64,000 nucleotides of DNA, from assembly GCF_009789575.1 (NCBI RefSeq), contig NZ_CP046908.1, forward strand, positions 2,046,001 to 2,110,000, given 5' to 3'. Numbering within the stretch: position 1 is the stretch's first letter; each line of letters starts with the position of its first letter. Positions 16,454 to 25,040 of this stretch are shown in pieces. The notes under the pieces are model-generated. The model had not been told where the DNA came from and did not search any database. It worked only from the letters and a program-made list of their open reading frames with translations. The position numbers and the translations under genes were made by a program. The DNA comes from Stappia indica (GTDB taxonomy: Bacteria > Pseudomonadota > Alphaproteobacteria > Rhizobiales > Stappiaceae).

Positions 16454-17572
16454 TCAGCGGATCAATTTCTGTTTCAGGTCTGTCACAACTGCCTGCACCG
16501 ACGCGAGGAAGCGCTCGATCACCAGAGAATCGATGGCGCCGATGGTGCCGACCCGGAAGGTGCCGAGCGCCTTCATCTTGCCCGCGTAGATGGCAAAGCC
16601 GCGCGCCTCCAGCGCGTCGTAGAAGGTGGAAAACTCGTACCAAGCCTCGCGCGGCTCCAGGAAGGAGACGATCACCGGCGCCTGCAGCGCGGGGTCGAGC
16701 GCCGGGACGAAGCCGAGCCGGGCCATGCCGGCGATCAGCGTGTCGCGGTTCGCCGTGTAGCGATTGAGCCGGGCGGCCGGGCCGCCCTCCTCGGCAAGCT
16801 CCTGCAAGGCCTCGTGCAGGGCCGCGACCACATGGGTCGGCGGCGTGAAGCGCCACTGGCCGTCGCCGGCAAGCGCCCGCGCCTGGTCCTCCAGATCGAG
16901 CGCCAGCGAGGGCGAGACGCCGGCCCGGGCGGCAAGCTCATCCGACCGGCAGACCACGAAGGCAAGGCCGGGAACGCCCTGCAGGCACTTGTTGGAACTG
17001 GCCGCCAGCGCCGAAATGCCCCAGCCGGAGACATCGACGGCGAGCGCGCCGAAGCTGCTCATCGCATCGACCAGCAGCCGCCGTCCGGCGGCCCTCGCCA
17101 CGGCGGCGATCTCCTCAAGCGGATTGACGAGGCCCGAGGTCGTCTCGCAATGGACGATGGCGACAGCGGCAATGCCGGGGTCCGCGGCGAGCCTGCCAGC
17201 AAGCGCCGCAGGGTCGTGCGCCTGCGTCTCCGCGACCTCGACCACCTCGAACGGGCGGCCGAGCCGGCGGCAGATTTCCGCCATGCGCCGGCCATAGGCG
17301 CCGTTGACCAGCAGCAGCAGGCGCTCGTCCGGGCGGAGCAGGCTGCCGAGCATCGCCTCGACCGCGAAAGTGCCGCTGCCCTGCACGGGCACGCAGACAT
17401 GATCCTCAGGCCTGCCGCCGGCAAGATCGCGGACGCGCTCAAGAACCTCGCCGGCAAGGCGGGTGAAGGCGGGATCGCGCGAGCCCCAGTCGCGCAGCAT
17501 CACGGCCTTGACCCGGTCGCTGGTGGTCAGCGGGCCGGGCGTCAGCAGGACGGGACCAGCAGATGCGCTCAT
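16454..17572 (-). CDS. phnW: 2-aminoethylphosphonate aminotransferase
   Basis: A 372-residue class-V PLP aminotransferase of the PhnW type. It begins with the diagnostic LLTPGPLTTSDRVK (residues 9-22) and DWGSRD (28-33). PLP contacts include VDAMSSFG (D169) and the Schiff-base lysine in SSNKCLQGVPG (K195). PhnW interconverts phosphonoacetaldehyde and AEP. In breakdown loci it pairs with PhnX. Here it follows PEP mutase and phosphonopyruvate decarboxylase, so it should run towards AEP. Its ATG overlaps the decarboxylase stop codon (ATGA), giving tight coupling. Confidence 0.92.
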   Translation of the reverse strand: MSASAGPVLLTPGPLTTSDRVKAVMLRDWGSRDPAFTRLAGEVLERVRDLAGGRPEDHVCVPVQGSGTFAVEAMLGSLLRPDERLLLLVNGAYGRRMAEICRRLGRPFEVVEVAETQAHDPAALAGRLAADPGIAAVAIVHCETTSGLVNPLEEIAAVARAAGRRLLVDAMSSFGALAVDVSGWGISALAASSNKCLQGVPGLAFVVCRSDELAARAGVSPSLALDLEDQARALAGDGQWRFTPPTHVVAALHEALQELAEEGGPAARLNRYTANRDTLIAGMARLGFVPALDPALQAPVIVSFLEPREAWYEFSTFYDALEARGFAIYAGKMKALGTFRVGTIGAIDSLVIERFLASVQAVVTDLKQKLIR

Positions 17573-18711
17573 GCGGCACCGGCGAGATGGGCGCGGAAGC
17601 GGCGGGCGACCTCGCGCGGCGCAATGGTCGGACGGCCGAGGCCGGCGACCTCTTCGGCGGCGACCTTCACATGCACGAAGCGCGGCCCCGGCACGGCGAG
17701 CGCCGCATCGAGCGCAGCTCCCGCCTCCGCAAGACCGCTGGCGCGGGCGGCGAACCGGTAGCCGCAGGCGGCCGCGACCGAGGCAAAGTCCACATGCGCG
17801 GAGACCGTCGCCTGGCCGCCGGTCGACAGGTGCCGGCCGTTGTCGAGCAGGACATGGGTGAAGCGCACCGGCGCCTCGGCGCCGATGGTCGCCATGTTGC
17901 CGAGCTTCATCAATGCCGCGCCGTCGCCGTCGAGCACCGCGATCTCGCGCTCGCAGTTGAGCGCAGCGCCAAGGCCGATGGCGCTGGCCCCGCCCATGGA
18001 GCCGACGCAGTAGAGATGACCGGCATGGTCCTGCAGGGTGAAGAGCTCGCGCCCGGTATGGCCGGTGGTGGCGACAAGGCCGGCGCTTTCGGGCAGCTTG
18101 TCGCGCAGCAGCGCCAGCACGTCCATGCGGCGCGGCAGGCTCGCCCCGCCGCCGAACTCGGCCGGTGCAACGCGCGGTGCCGGCTCGGCCCGCGCCTCAT
18201 CCAGCGGACGCGGCGCGATCGCGCCCTTGGGCTGCACCAAGCCGACCGGCTGGCCGGTCGCCCGCATATGGGCGACGGCCCGCGCCAGCACCGGCTCGAT
18301 GTCGGCGGCTGCAAGCGGGAACGGCTCGCCGTGAACGCCGGCGAGCGCCAGCAGCTGCGAGGTGATCTGGCCCATCAGCTCGTGCTGCGGCTCGTCCTTC
18401 ACCCCCGGCTCGCCGCGCCAGGTGGCGATCACCAGCGTCGGAATGCCGAAGGGATGGTTGAGCGAGGTCAGCGGATTGACCGCGTTGCCGAGCCCGGAAT
18501 TCTGGAACATCACCGCGGTCTCGCGGCCCGCGCACCAGGCGCCGGCGGCAATCGCCACCGCCTCGCCCTCGCTGGTCGCCCCGACATAGCGCGCCGTCCG
18601 GTCGGAGATCACCGCGTTCATCAAGGGCGTCAGGAAGCTGCAGGGCACGCCGGTGAAGAAGTCGATGCCCTGGCGCTTGGCCGCGGAGAGAAAGTCGCCA
18701 GCCTCGATCAT
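17569..18711 (-). CDS. ppd: Phosphonopyruvate decarboxylase
   Basis: A 380-residue thiamine-diphosphate enzyme that decarboxylates phosphonopyruvate to phosphonoacetaldehyde, the step that pulls PEP mutase forward. The N-terminal domain has FFTGVPCSFLTPLMN and ATSEGEAVAIAAGAW (the activating glutamate near residue 48). QNSGLGNAVNPLTSLN (70-85) is characteristic. The TPP-binding motif GDG...GNM is at 262-273. The length is normal for the family. It is preceded by the PEP mutase (24-bp gap) and overlaps the aminotransferase, so the three form one operon. Confidence 0.94.
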   Translation of the reverse strand: MIEAGDFLSAAKRQGIDFFTGVPCSFLTPLMNAVISDRTARYVGATSEGEAVAIAAGAWCAGRETAVMFQNSGLGNAVNPLTSLNHPFGIPTLVIATWRGEPGVKDEPQHELMGQITSQLLALAGVHGEPFPLAAADIEPVLARAVAHMRATGQPVGLVQPKGAIAPRPLDEARAEPAPRVAPAEFGGGASLPRRMDVLALLRDKLPESAGLVATTGHTGRELFTLQDHAGHLYCVGSMGGASAIGLGAALNCEREIAVLDGDGAALMKLGNMATIGAEAPVRFTHVLLDNGRHLSTGGQATVSAHVDFASVAAACGYRFAARASGLAEAGAALDAALAVPGPRFVHVKVAAEEVAGLGRPTIAPREVARRFRAHLAGAA

Positions 18712-18735
18712 CGCCCGTGCCTCCAGGCTCTCCGG

Positions 18736-20355
18736 TCAGACCGCATCGCGCGCCTGCGCCAGGTCCATGAGGTCGTTGACGTTGCGCCAGAAGCCGGTGA
18801 CATAGACGACGCCGATGCGCTCGCCGGCCGCCGCCATGCGGGTCAGCACCGCGCCGAGATCGGCGCTGGCAAGGCTGCCCTCGGCCGCCATCTCGTCCAG
18901 CGTGCGGCGCAGGCGGGCAGCGCCCGCGGCACTCGCCCGCATCAGGCCGACCCACTCGCCGTCGCCGCCCTCGCCAACGAAGCCCTTGAGCAGCGGCGTC
19001 TCGGCGTCCGGGTCGAGATCGTCGGAGAAGGGAAGCGTGCAGGCGACGGCGTCGCGGCCCGCGCGCCCCGAAAGGCGCGGATCGACCGCAAGCACGATGT
19101 CCTCCTCCCGGTCCTCCAGCATCGCCAGGAAGAACGGGCGGTAGAGAATGTCGCCATAGGAGACGATGGTGTCGCCCTCGCCGAGCGCCAGCGACAGGGA
19201 CTGCGCCTCGCCGCTGGTCTGGTACTCCGCGTTCTCGACCAGCGAGATGCCCGGCGCCTCGACCGCATCGGCCTTGTAGCCGACGACGACGCGGATATCG
19301 GCAACGCCGTGGCGCGTGAGCGCCTCGACCTGGCGGCCGAGCAGCGAGGTGCCGCGCACGGGCAGCATGCATTTCGGCCGGTCCAGCGTCAGGTCGCCGA
19401 GCTCCTCGCCGCGGGTGGCGGCGAGAACGATGGCGCGGCGCGGCGCGGTGGCGGCAAGATAGCGCTTCTCCGCCTCTTCCAGTTCCTGCGAGCCGGCGAG
19501 CGAGAACACGTCGCCGAGCGGCGCCACGTCGCTTTCCACCTCCAGGAGGGTCTGGTGCTCGCGCAGGACCGCGCAGGTGTCGCGCATGGCGCGGATCGAG
19601 GCGCGCAGGTTGTGGTTCGCCCAGATGATCATCGAAGCGCCGGCCTCGCGCAGCTTCTCGGTCGGCGTGCGGTAATACTTGGTCGGGATCAGGATCACCG
19701 GCGTCCGGTCGCCGAACTCCCGGCAGAACTCGATGATCTCGTCGGCCGTGCTCTTCTTGGAGTGGATGACGATGGCATCCGCCCCCGCATCCGCATAGGC
19801 ATGGGCGCGCTTGAGCGCCTCCTCCAATCCGCGCCCGGCGATCAGCGCCTCGACCCGCGCGACGATCTGGAAATCCGGATGGCTCTGGGTGTCCTTGCCG
19901 GCCTTGATCTTGCCGCAGAACTCGTCGATGTCGGCGAGCGGCTGGTTCTCGCCCAGGAACGAGTTGGTCTTGGGGAAGATCTTGTCCTCGATGCACACGC
20001 CGGCGATGCCGCGATCGCACAGCTTGGCGACGAAGCGGCGGAAATTGTTGAAGTTGCCGTAGCCGGTGTCGCCGTCGACGAGGATCGGCAGGCTGGAGGC
20101 GTCCGACATGTATTCCAGCATGTCGAGGACCTGGGTCCAGGACAGCTCGTTGTTGTCGCGCACGCCGAGCGCCGCCGACATGGACAGGCCCGAGGCCCAG
20201 ATGCCCTCGAAGCCGGCTTCCTCGACGATCTTGGCGGACAGGCCGCTATGCGCCTCCATCAGGAAGGCGAGATCCGGACGCTGCAACAGCTCGCGCAACC
20301 GGGTGAACCTGGAGACCGGCGCCGATGCGCGGTCGAGTGCGACGTGCTTTTGCAA
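18736..20355 (-). CDS. pepM: Phosphoenolpyruvate mutase fused to a nucleotidyltransferase
   Basis: A 539-residue two-domain enzyme. Residues about 15-295 are PEP mutase, which makes the C-P bond of phosphonopyruvate; the diagnostic motif EDKIFPKTNS (EDK-x5-NS) is at 123-132 and DGDTGYG at 94-100. Residues about 305-535 form an NTP-transferase domain with LAATRGEELG (311-320) and DRPKCMLPV (325-333). By analogy with PntC-type enzymes, the second domain may make CMP-AEP from the end product. Its loop reads LAATRG where LAAGxG is normal. The start is TTG at 20355-20353 with AAAGGAG before it. First gene of the phosphonate operon. Confidence 0.93.
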   Translation of the reverse strand: MQKHVALDRASAPVSRFTRLRELLQRPDLAFLMEAHSGLSAKIVEEAGFEGIWASGLSMSAALGVRDNNELSWTQVLDMLEYMSDASSLPILVDGDTGYGNFNNFRRFVAKLCDRGIAGVCIEDKIFPKTNSFLGENQPLADIDEFCGKIKAGKDTQSHPDFQIVARVEALIAGRGLEEALKRAHAYADAGADAIVIHSKKSTADEIIEFCREFGDRTPVILIPTKYYRTPTEKLREAGASMIIWANHNLRASIRAMRDTCAVLREHQTLLEVESDVAPLGDVFSLAGSQELEEAEKRYLAATAPRRAIVLAATRGEELGDLTLDRPKCMLPVRGTSLLGRQVEALTRHGVADIRVVVGYKADAVEAPGISLVENAEYQTSGEAQSLSLALGEGDTIVSYGDILYRPFFLAMLEDREEDIVLAVDPRLSGRAGRDAVACTLPFSDDLDPDAETPLLKGFVGEGGDGEWVGLMRASAAGAARLRRTLDEMAAEGSLASADLGAVLTRMAAAGERIGVVYVTGFWRNVNDLMDLAQARDAV

Positions 20356-20543
20356 AACAACTCCTTTCGGCCGGCCTGCCGGCGCCCGTTCTTAAGGCGG
20401 CTCATCCCTGAGGCGGCTCATTGGTAACGAAGGCCCGTGGGAAAGGGAAGACGGCCAGAGCGGAGGGAGAACTTCTAATCGCGACGGCAGGATGGTACAC
20501 TGCAACCTTTAGGGGAATTCGCAGATGACGAGGGGACCCGAAA

Positions 20544-20753
20544 ATGAGTTTCGCAAACTGGGGAAAGACCAAAGAGCAGATTGAAGAAGAAAAAGCGGAG
20601 ACCGAGAAATTTCATCGGGAAATCCGCGAAGATCTCAAGGCCCATTCACGCAAGCTGCATGAAGAGAATATGGAACGGATGCGCAAGAGCAGCGAAAAGC
20701 AGCTGAAGCAGTGGCGGCTTGCGCAGAAGGGCATCTATTACGAGGAATTCTAG
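20544..20753 (+). CDS. Small charged hypothetical protein
   Basis: A 69-residue, Lys/Glu-rich protein (MSFANWGKTKEQIEEE at the N terminus), predicted to be one long helix without membrane segments. A GAGGGG Shine-Dalgarno sequence is placed correctly before the ATG. Codon use differs from the GC-rich neighbours (many AAG, GAA and AAA codons). It diverges from the pepM operon, sharing a 188-bp promoter region with it. I do not recognise the family. Confidence 0.6.
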   Translation: MSFANWGKTKEQIEEEKAETEKFHREIREDLKAHSRKLHEENMERMRKSSEKQLKQWRLAQKGIYYEEF

Positions 20754-20872
20754 GGCCGGATTCCGGCGCCGGCACGCAGCGCGATATGGCCTCCAGGGTC
20801 GCGTGCAAGGTCGCAGTCCGAACCGGCCCGGAGCACGTGAGCGCCGGGCTCAGGTCCGTATTGACACCTGCG

Positions 20873-21865
20873 TCAGGCGTTGACGTCGACGACGACGCGC
20901 CCGCGCACCTCGCCGGCAAGGATCGCCTTGCCGAGCTCCGGCAGGTCGGCAAGGCGCGCCGGCACCACCATCCCGGTGAGCTTGTCCATCGGCAGGTCCG
21001 CCGCGATCCGCGACCAGGCCCGCACCCGGTCCTCATAGGGACGCATGACGGAATCGATGCCGAGCAGGTTGACCGCCCGCAGCAGGAAGGGAACGACGGT
21101 TGCAGGCAGGGCAGCCCCGCCGGCCAGACCGACGGCGGCAACCGAAGCGCCGTATTTCATCTGCCCCAGCACCCGCGCCAGCATCGTCCCGCCGACCGCA
21201 TCGACGCATCCCGCCCAGGTCTCGCTCTCCAGCGGCCGCTTGACCGTTTCCGCGATGTCCGCGCGCGCAACGATGCGCGAGGCGCCCAGCCCCTTGAGAT
21301 AGGCTTCCGTCTCCGGCCGGCCCGTCACCGCCACGACCTCGTGGCCGAGTTTTGCAAGGATCGCGGTCGCGACCGAGCCGACGCCGCCGGCCGCCCCCGT
21401 CACCAGCACCGGGCCACCTCCCGGCTTCAGCCCGTGATCCTCCAGCGCCATCACCGCGAGCATGGCGGTGAAGCCGGCGGTGCCGACCGCCATGGCATCG
21501 CGGGTGGTGAGACCCTGCGGCAAGGGGACCAGCCAGTCGGCCATCACCCGCGCCTTCTGCGCATAGCCGCCCCAGCGCACCTCGCCGACGCGCCAGCCGG
21601 TCAGAACCACCTTGTCGCCGGGCGCATAGCGCGGATCGGAGGAGGTCTCGACCGTGCCGGCAAAGTCGATCCCCGGCACATGCGGCCAGGCGCGCACCAG
21701 CCCGCCGCCGGAGCCGAGGCACAGCCCGTCCTTGTAGTTCAGCGTCGAATACTCGACCGCCACGGTGACGTCGCCCTCCGGCAGACGGTCTTCCGTGATC
21801 GCCTCGACCCCGGCCGATACGGCCCCCGCCTCGTCCTTGTCGACGACCAGCGCGTTGAAGCTCAT
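20873..21865 (-). CDS. acuI: Acrylyl-CoA reductase/YhdH-type NADPH oxidoreductase
   Basis: A 330-residue zinc-free medium-chain dehydrogenase of the YhdH/AcuI group. Family marks are VEYSTLNYKDGL near residue 40, PGIDFAGTVE, and the NADPH-binding GAAGGVGSVA near 156-165 with VTGRPE after it. AcuI reduces acryloyl-CoA to propionyl-CoA and protects against acrylate formed, for example, from DMSP, which would suit a marine bacterium. No DMSP lyase gene is seen here. It is a single-gene unit followed by no coupled partner. Confidence 0.85.
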   Translation of the reverse strand: MSFNALVVDKDEAGAVSAGVEAITEDRLPEGDVTVAVEYSTLNYKDGLCLGSGGGLVRAWPHVPGIDFAGTVETSSDPRYAPGDKVVLTGWRVGEVRWGGYAQKARVMADWLVPLPQGLTTRDAMAVGTAGFTAMLAVMALEDHGLKPGGGPVLVTGAAGGVGSVATAILAKLGHEVVAVTGRPETEAYLKGLGASRIVARADIAETVKRPLESETWAGCVDAVGGTMLARVLGQMKYGASVAAVGLAGGAALPATVVPFLLRAVNLLGIDSVMRPYEDRVRAWSRIAADLPMDKLTGMVVPARLADLPELGKAILAGEVRGRVVVDVNA

Positions 21866-21878
21866 GGCTTTCCTCCCC

Positions 21879-21922
21879 TTGAACCTGTCCTGAACCTGTT
21901 CTGGACCTGTCCTGGGACCTGC
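21879..21922. repeat. Short tandem repeat, about four 11-bp units
   Basis: Four degenerate copies of CTGAACCTGTC stand directly upstream of the acuI start (TTGAACCTGTC, CTGAACCTGTT, CTGGACCTGTC, then CTGGGACCTGCC). They fall in the 5' leader of the minus-strand gene. Slippage there could change leader length. No function is known. Confidence 0.65.
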
Positions 21923-22060
21923 CCTTCATCTCTCCGCCCATTGGTACCGGCCAACAGCGGGGATGAAAAGCGGCGCAGCGATGGGGCAAGCCTCTACCTG
22001 CCGGCTTGCGCGACGGGGCGGGCCGGGTAAAACGGTAAGGACAGGGAGAGGCGAGCACGC

Positions 22061-22312
22061 ATGCAATCCACGGTCGAGGCGTTCATCGCGAAATGGCAAG
22101 GCGTCGAAGGCGGCCAGGAACGGGCCAACTACGCCCTGTTCCTGACCGAACTGTGCGACGTGCTGGGCGAACCGCATCCGGACGGCGCCAGCGCGACCCA
22201 TTCGGGCAACGACTACGTGTTCGAGCGCGTGGTCCGCGAGGAGACGCGCGACGGCCGCGTCTCGGACAAGCGCAGCTGTTTCGCGATCATGCAAGTTAAG
22301 CGTGATGCCTAA
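22061..22312 (+). pseudogene. N-terminal fragment of a class I DNA methyltransferase
   Basis: An 83-codon frame with a good ribosome-binding site (AGGGAGAGG). It begins STVEAFIAKWQGVEGGQERANYALF, continues LTELCDVLGEP, and then has NDYVFERVV. This is the start of large (about 900-residue) MmeI/type IIG-like DNA methyltransferases. It loses similarity after the CFAIM segment and stops. The missing part should carry the nuclease and methylase domains. The truncation point coincides with the 3' end of the low-GC gene on the opposite strand (22309), so the gene was probably cut by insertion or deletion. Confidence 0.65.
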
Positions 22313-23292
22313 ACGGACCTTGAGATCGGAGCAAGAAACATATCTGTCTGGGCGCTCCCCCTGATTGCCCCCATGTCTGCCTGCCTGTCTTCAGTGTGCA
22401 ATAGTTCTGGTTGACCAAATTTCTTGATAGCTTCGATAACATCCAAGACACCAAACTCACGACGCTCGACGAGAATACGAACAACTTCCCGGTGAACTGG
22501 CGAAGGCAAATCAACTTCTTTTGGCATCTTCGCATCCGCATCAATAAATGCCTGTATGGCGCGCCACCCCTCATAGAATACTTGCATAAAATCGCCATCA
22601 TGATGAAGAGGGCACAGGACCAGATTTTTAGAATCATCTTTACGAACTGCGTCTGATCGCCCTTGACGTGTAGGTATTATGCCAATCCTAAGCCCTGCCG
22701 CACCTTCAAGCTGAGAAGGATTGATCTTTACGCTCGTTCCAACCCAACGATCAGTATCATCATATCCAACGAACAAGTCTGCTTTCCATAAGCCTCTTAT
22801 GGAGTACGGCAAGGCAAGTCTGGTGCGTCGATTTCGAAAAGCTCCAGCCAGAAAGTTTATATGACGCCGTAATTTTGCTGGCTGACCTCGAGTTCCATAA
22901 AGAACTCTCGAGTCTTCTGTGAGAATTTCCTCGGCAGTAGCAATCAACTGCTGAGCACCGGTCTTCTCCAACCCAAATAAGAGCGACTTTAAATTAGCGC
23001 CAGGGACATTGCATAGCCGAGCAGCGTCATTGATACGCTCCAAAACCCTGGGGTCACCAGAGTTTAATGCCTCGTGGACTGCATACTCAAAGCAAATGCC
23101 GCAATCGCCGTCCCCTGCGCGGTACAGCCTAGGAAGCATTTTAAGCAGAACGTTTTCGTACCCACCCGCCTCACCTACGATGTCAGATTTGAGCGCATAT
23201 AGAAGGCCGCGCAAAATCGGGCGGATAACAGCTGTAAGGGCGAGCACCTCATCGCTGACGGCGTTGAGTTGTCTCTCTTCTTGAACTCTCAT
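22309..23292 (-). CDS. Hypothetical protein with a possible PD-(D/E)XK-like nuclease core
   Basis: A 327-residue soluble protein I do not recognise by family. Base composition is clearly lower in GC than its neighbours, and codon use differs, which suggests recent transfer. Between residues 64 and 189 there is a pattern like the restriction-endonuclease fold: a helix with E69 (CGICFEYAVHEAL), then KADLFVG (D172) and VGTSVKIN (K189). The usual E/Q before x-K is a serine here, so the active site is uncertain. A GGAGGGGG site supports the ATG at 23292. It sits against a broken DNA-methyltransferase gene, a typical place for restriction or defence genes. Confidence 0.6.
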   Translation of the reverse strand: MRVQEERQLNAVSDEVLALTAVIRPILRGLLYALKSDIVGEAGGYENVLLKMLPRLYRAGDGDCGICFEYAVHEALNSGDPRVLERINDAARLCNVPGANLKSLLFGLEKTGAQQLIATAEEILTEDSRVLYGTRGQPAKLRRHINFLAGAFRNRRTRLALPYSIRGLWKADLFVGYDDTDRWVGTSVKINPSQLEGAAGLRIGIIPTRQGRSDAVRKDDSKNLVLCPLHHDGDFMQVFYEGWRAIQAFIDADAKMPKEVDLPSPVHREVVRILVERREFGVLDVIEAIKKFGQPELLHTEDRQADMGAIRGSAQTDMFLAPISRSV

Positions 23293-23564
23293 TAGCCCCC
23301 TCCAAAAATTGCGTTAATCATTATGTCCGTAGCACCATCCAAGCGCGAGTCCCCACCTGAAATTTTCACCCGAGGCACTGCCGATCGAACTGCTCTTTTT
23401 CGCAAACGAGGAGCCTAACGCGGGTCCCCACCCGCCGGAATGACGTTCTCACGCCAAGTCATTGGACGCATGGCGATGCCGGGGCTATGACCGGGGGAAG
23501 CCTGCTGCTCTTCGTGATGAAGGAAAGCAGGACAGACGTTCAGGAAAGAAGGCGTTTCCCGATC

Positions 23565-24800
23565 ATGACCGCCCCGCTGTCGCATCTGCGCGTGCTCGAT
23601 CTCTCCCGCGTCCTGGCCGGCCCCTGGTCGACGCAGGCGCTGGCCGACATGGGCGCCGACGTCATCAAGATCGAGCGGCCCGGCAGCGGCGACGATACGC
23701 GCGGCTGGGGCCCGCCCTTCGTCGCGGACGGGGCGGCGGCCGGCGAGAGCGCCTATTTCATGGCCGCCAACCGGGGCAAGAAGTCGGTCGCCGTCGACAT
23801 CGCCAGCGAGAGGGGGCGCGCGCTCATCATTGAGCTGGCGAAGAAGTCCGATATCCTGGTGGAGAACTACAAGGTCGGCGGCCTGAAGAAATACGGCCTC
23901 GACTACGACAGCCTGTCGCAGATCAATCCGGGCCTGATCTACTGTTCGATCACCGGCTTCGGCCAGACCGGGCCTTACGCCCAGCGCGCCGGCTACGACT
24001 TCATGATCCAGGGCATGGGCGGGCTGATGTCGGTGACCGGCGAGCGCGACGCGCTGCCGGGCGGCGGGCCGCAGAAGGCGGGCGTGGCGCTTGCCGACAT
24101 CCTGACCGGGCTGAACGCCACCATCGCCATTCTCGGCGCCCTCGCCCACCGCGAGCGCACCGGCGAGGGCCAGCATCTCGACATCGCGCTGTTCGACGTG
24201 CAGGTCGCCTCGCTCGCCAACCAGGCGCTGAGCTATCTGGTCTCCGGCACCTCGCCCGTGCGCATGGGCAATGCGCACACCGCCATCGTGCCTTACGAGG
24301 TCTTCGCCAGCTCCGACGGCCACCTGATCCTCGCCGTCGGCAACGACGGCCAGTTCGTCCGCTTCTGCGAGGTCGCCGGCCGGCCGGAGCTGGCCGCCGA
24401 TCCGCGCTTTGCCGTCAACCGCGACCGGGTCGCCCACCGGGAGATCCTGGCGCCGATGGTCGCGGAGATCATCGCGGCGCGCACGACCCGCGAGTGGATC
24501 GCCGATCTGGAGGCCGCCGCCGTGCCCTGCGGCCCGATCAACACCATCGCCGAAGTGTTCGAGGAACCGCAGGCCAAGGCGCGCGGGCTGATGAACCCGG
24601 CCCTGCCGCATGGCAGCGGCGGCACCGTGCCGGGGGTCGCCAGCCCCTTGCGGTTTTCCAGGACGCCGGTGAACGACAAGGTCGCCCCGCCGATGCTGGG
24701 CGAGCACACCCGCGAGGTGCTGGCCCGCGTTCTCGGCCTGGACGAGGCCGAGCTCGACGCGCTGGAGGCGGGCGGGGCCGTGCAGTCGCGCAAGGGCTGA
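23565..24800 (+). CDS. CaiB/BaiF-type (family III) CoA transferase
   Basis: A 411-residue CoA transferase of the formyl-CoA:oxalate/CaiB family. It opens with LRVLDLSRVLAGPWSTQALADMGADVIKIE, and the catalytic aspartate is D178 in KAGVALADILTG (171-182). Later there is a GEHTREVL C-terminal motif. These enzymes pass CoA between organic acids. No acyl-CoA dehydrogenase or similar partner is adjacent, so the substrate is open. The ATG at 23565 matches the family N terminus; the frame is open 26 codons upstream without similarity. Confidence 0.9.
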   Translation: MTAPLSHLRVLDLSRVLAGPWSTQALADMGADVIKIERPGSGDDTRGWGPPFVADGAAAGESAYFMAANRGKKSVAVDIASERGRALIIELAKKSDILVENYKVGGLKKYGLDYDSLSQINPGLIYCSITGFGQTGPYAQRAGYDFMIQGMGGLMSVTGERDALPGGGPQKAGVALADILTGLNATIAILGALAHRERTGEGQHLDIALFDVQVASLANQALSYLVSGTSPVRMGNAHTAIVPYEVFASSDGHLILAVGNDGQFVRFCEVAGRPELAADPRFAVNRDRVAHREILAPMVAEIIAARTTREWIADLEAAAVPCGPINTIAEVFEEPQAKARGLMNPALPHGSGGTVPGVASPLRFSRTPVNDKVAPPMLGEHTREVLARVLGLDEAELDALEAGGAVQSRKG

Positions 24801-24847
24801 CGGGCGGGCCTCTCCCTGAACAAATTTTGAGCACATTTTTGCCGCGA

Positions 24848-24861
24848 TGCACAATTGTGCA
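24848..24861. promoter_or_regulatory. Palindrome upstream of urtA, possible activator site
   Basis: A perfect 14-bp palindrome, TGCACAATTGTGCA, stands about 112 bp upstream of the sigma-54-like element. It resembles the half sites of NtrC boxes (TGCAC/GTGCA), but the spacing is shorter than the usual 17-bp NtrC site. It may be an enhancer for nitrogen control of urea uptake. Confidence 0.4.
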
Positions 24862-24972
24862 ATTTCATTGTGCGCTGCGAAATCGGCCAGCGCGCGGGGC
24901 GGCTGACGCTGCGTTCCCCGCAAGTCGCGGCGTTTCCGGCATTTTTGCGCCGCAAGCGGCGCCCGCGCCAAA

Positions 24973-24989
24973 CTGGCACGCATCTTGAT
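24973..24989 (+). promoter_or_regulatory. Sigma-54-type promoter of the urt operon
   Basis: CTGGCACGCATCTTGAT matches the -24/-12 consensus (TGGCACG-N4-TTGC) except for A in place of C in the final TTGC. It lies 51 bp before the urtA start codon. Urea transporters are commonly under NtrC/sigma-54 control, which agrees. Confidence 0.65.
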
Positions 24990-25040
24990 CTTCCTTGTCG
25001 TGGCTCTTCCTCCCGGGGAGACGCGACAGAGGGGAAACAG

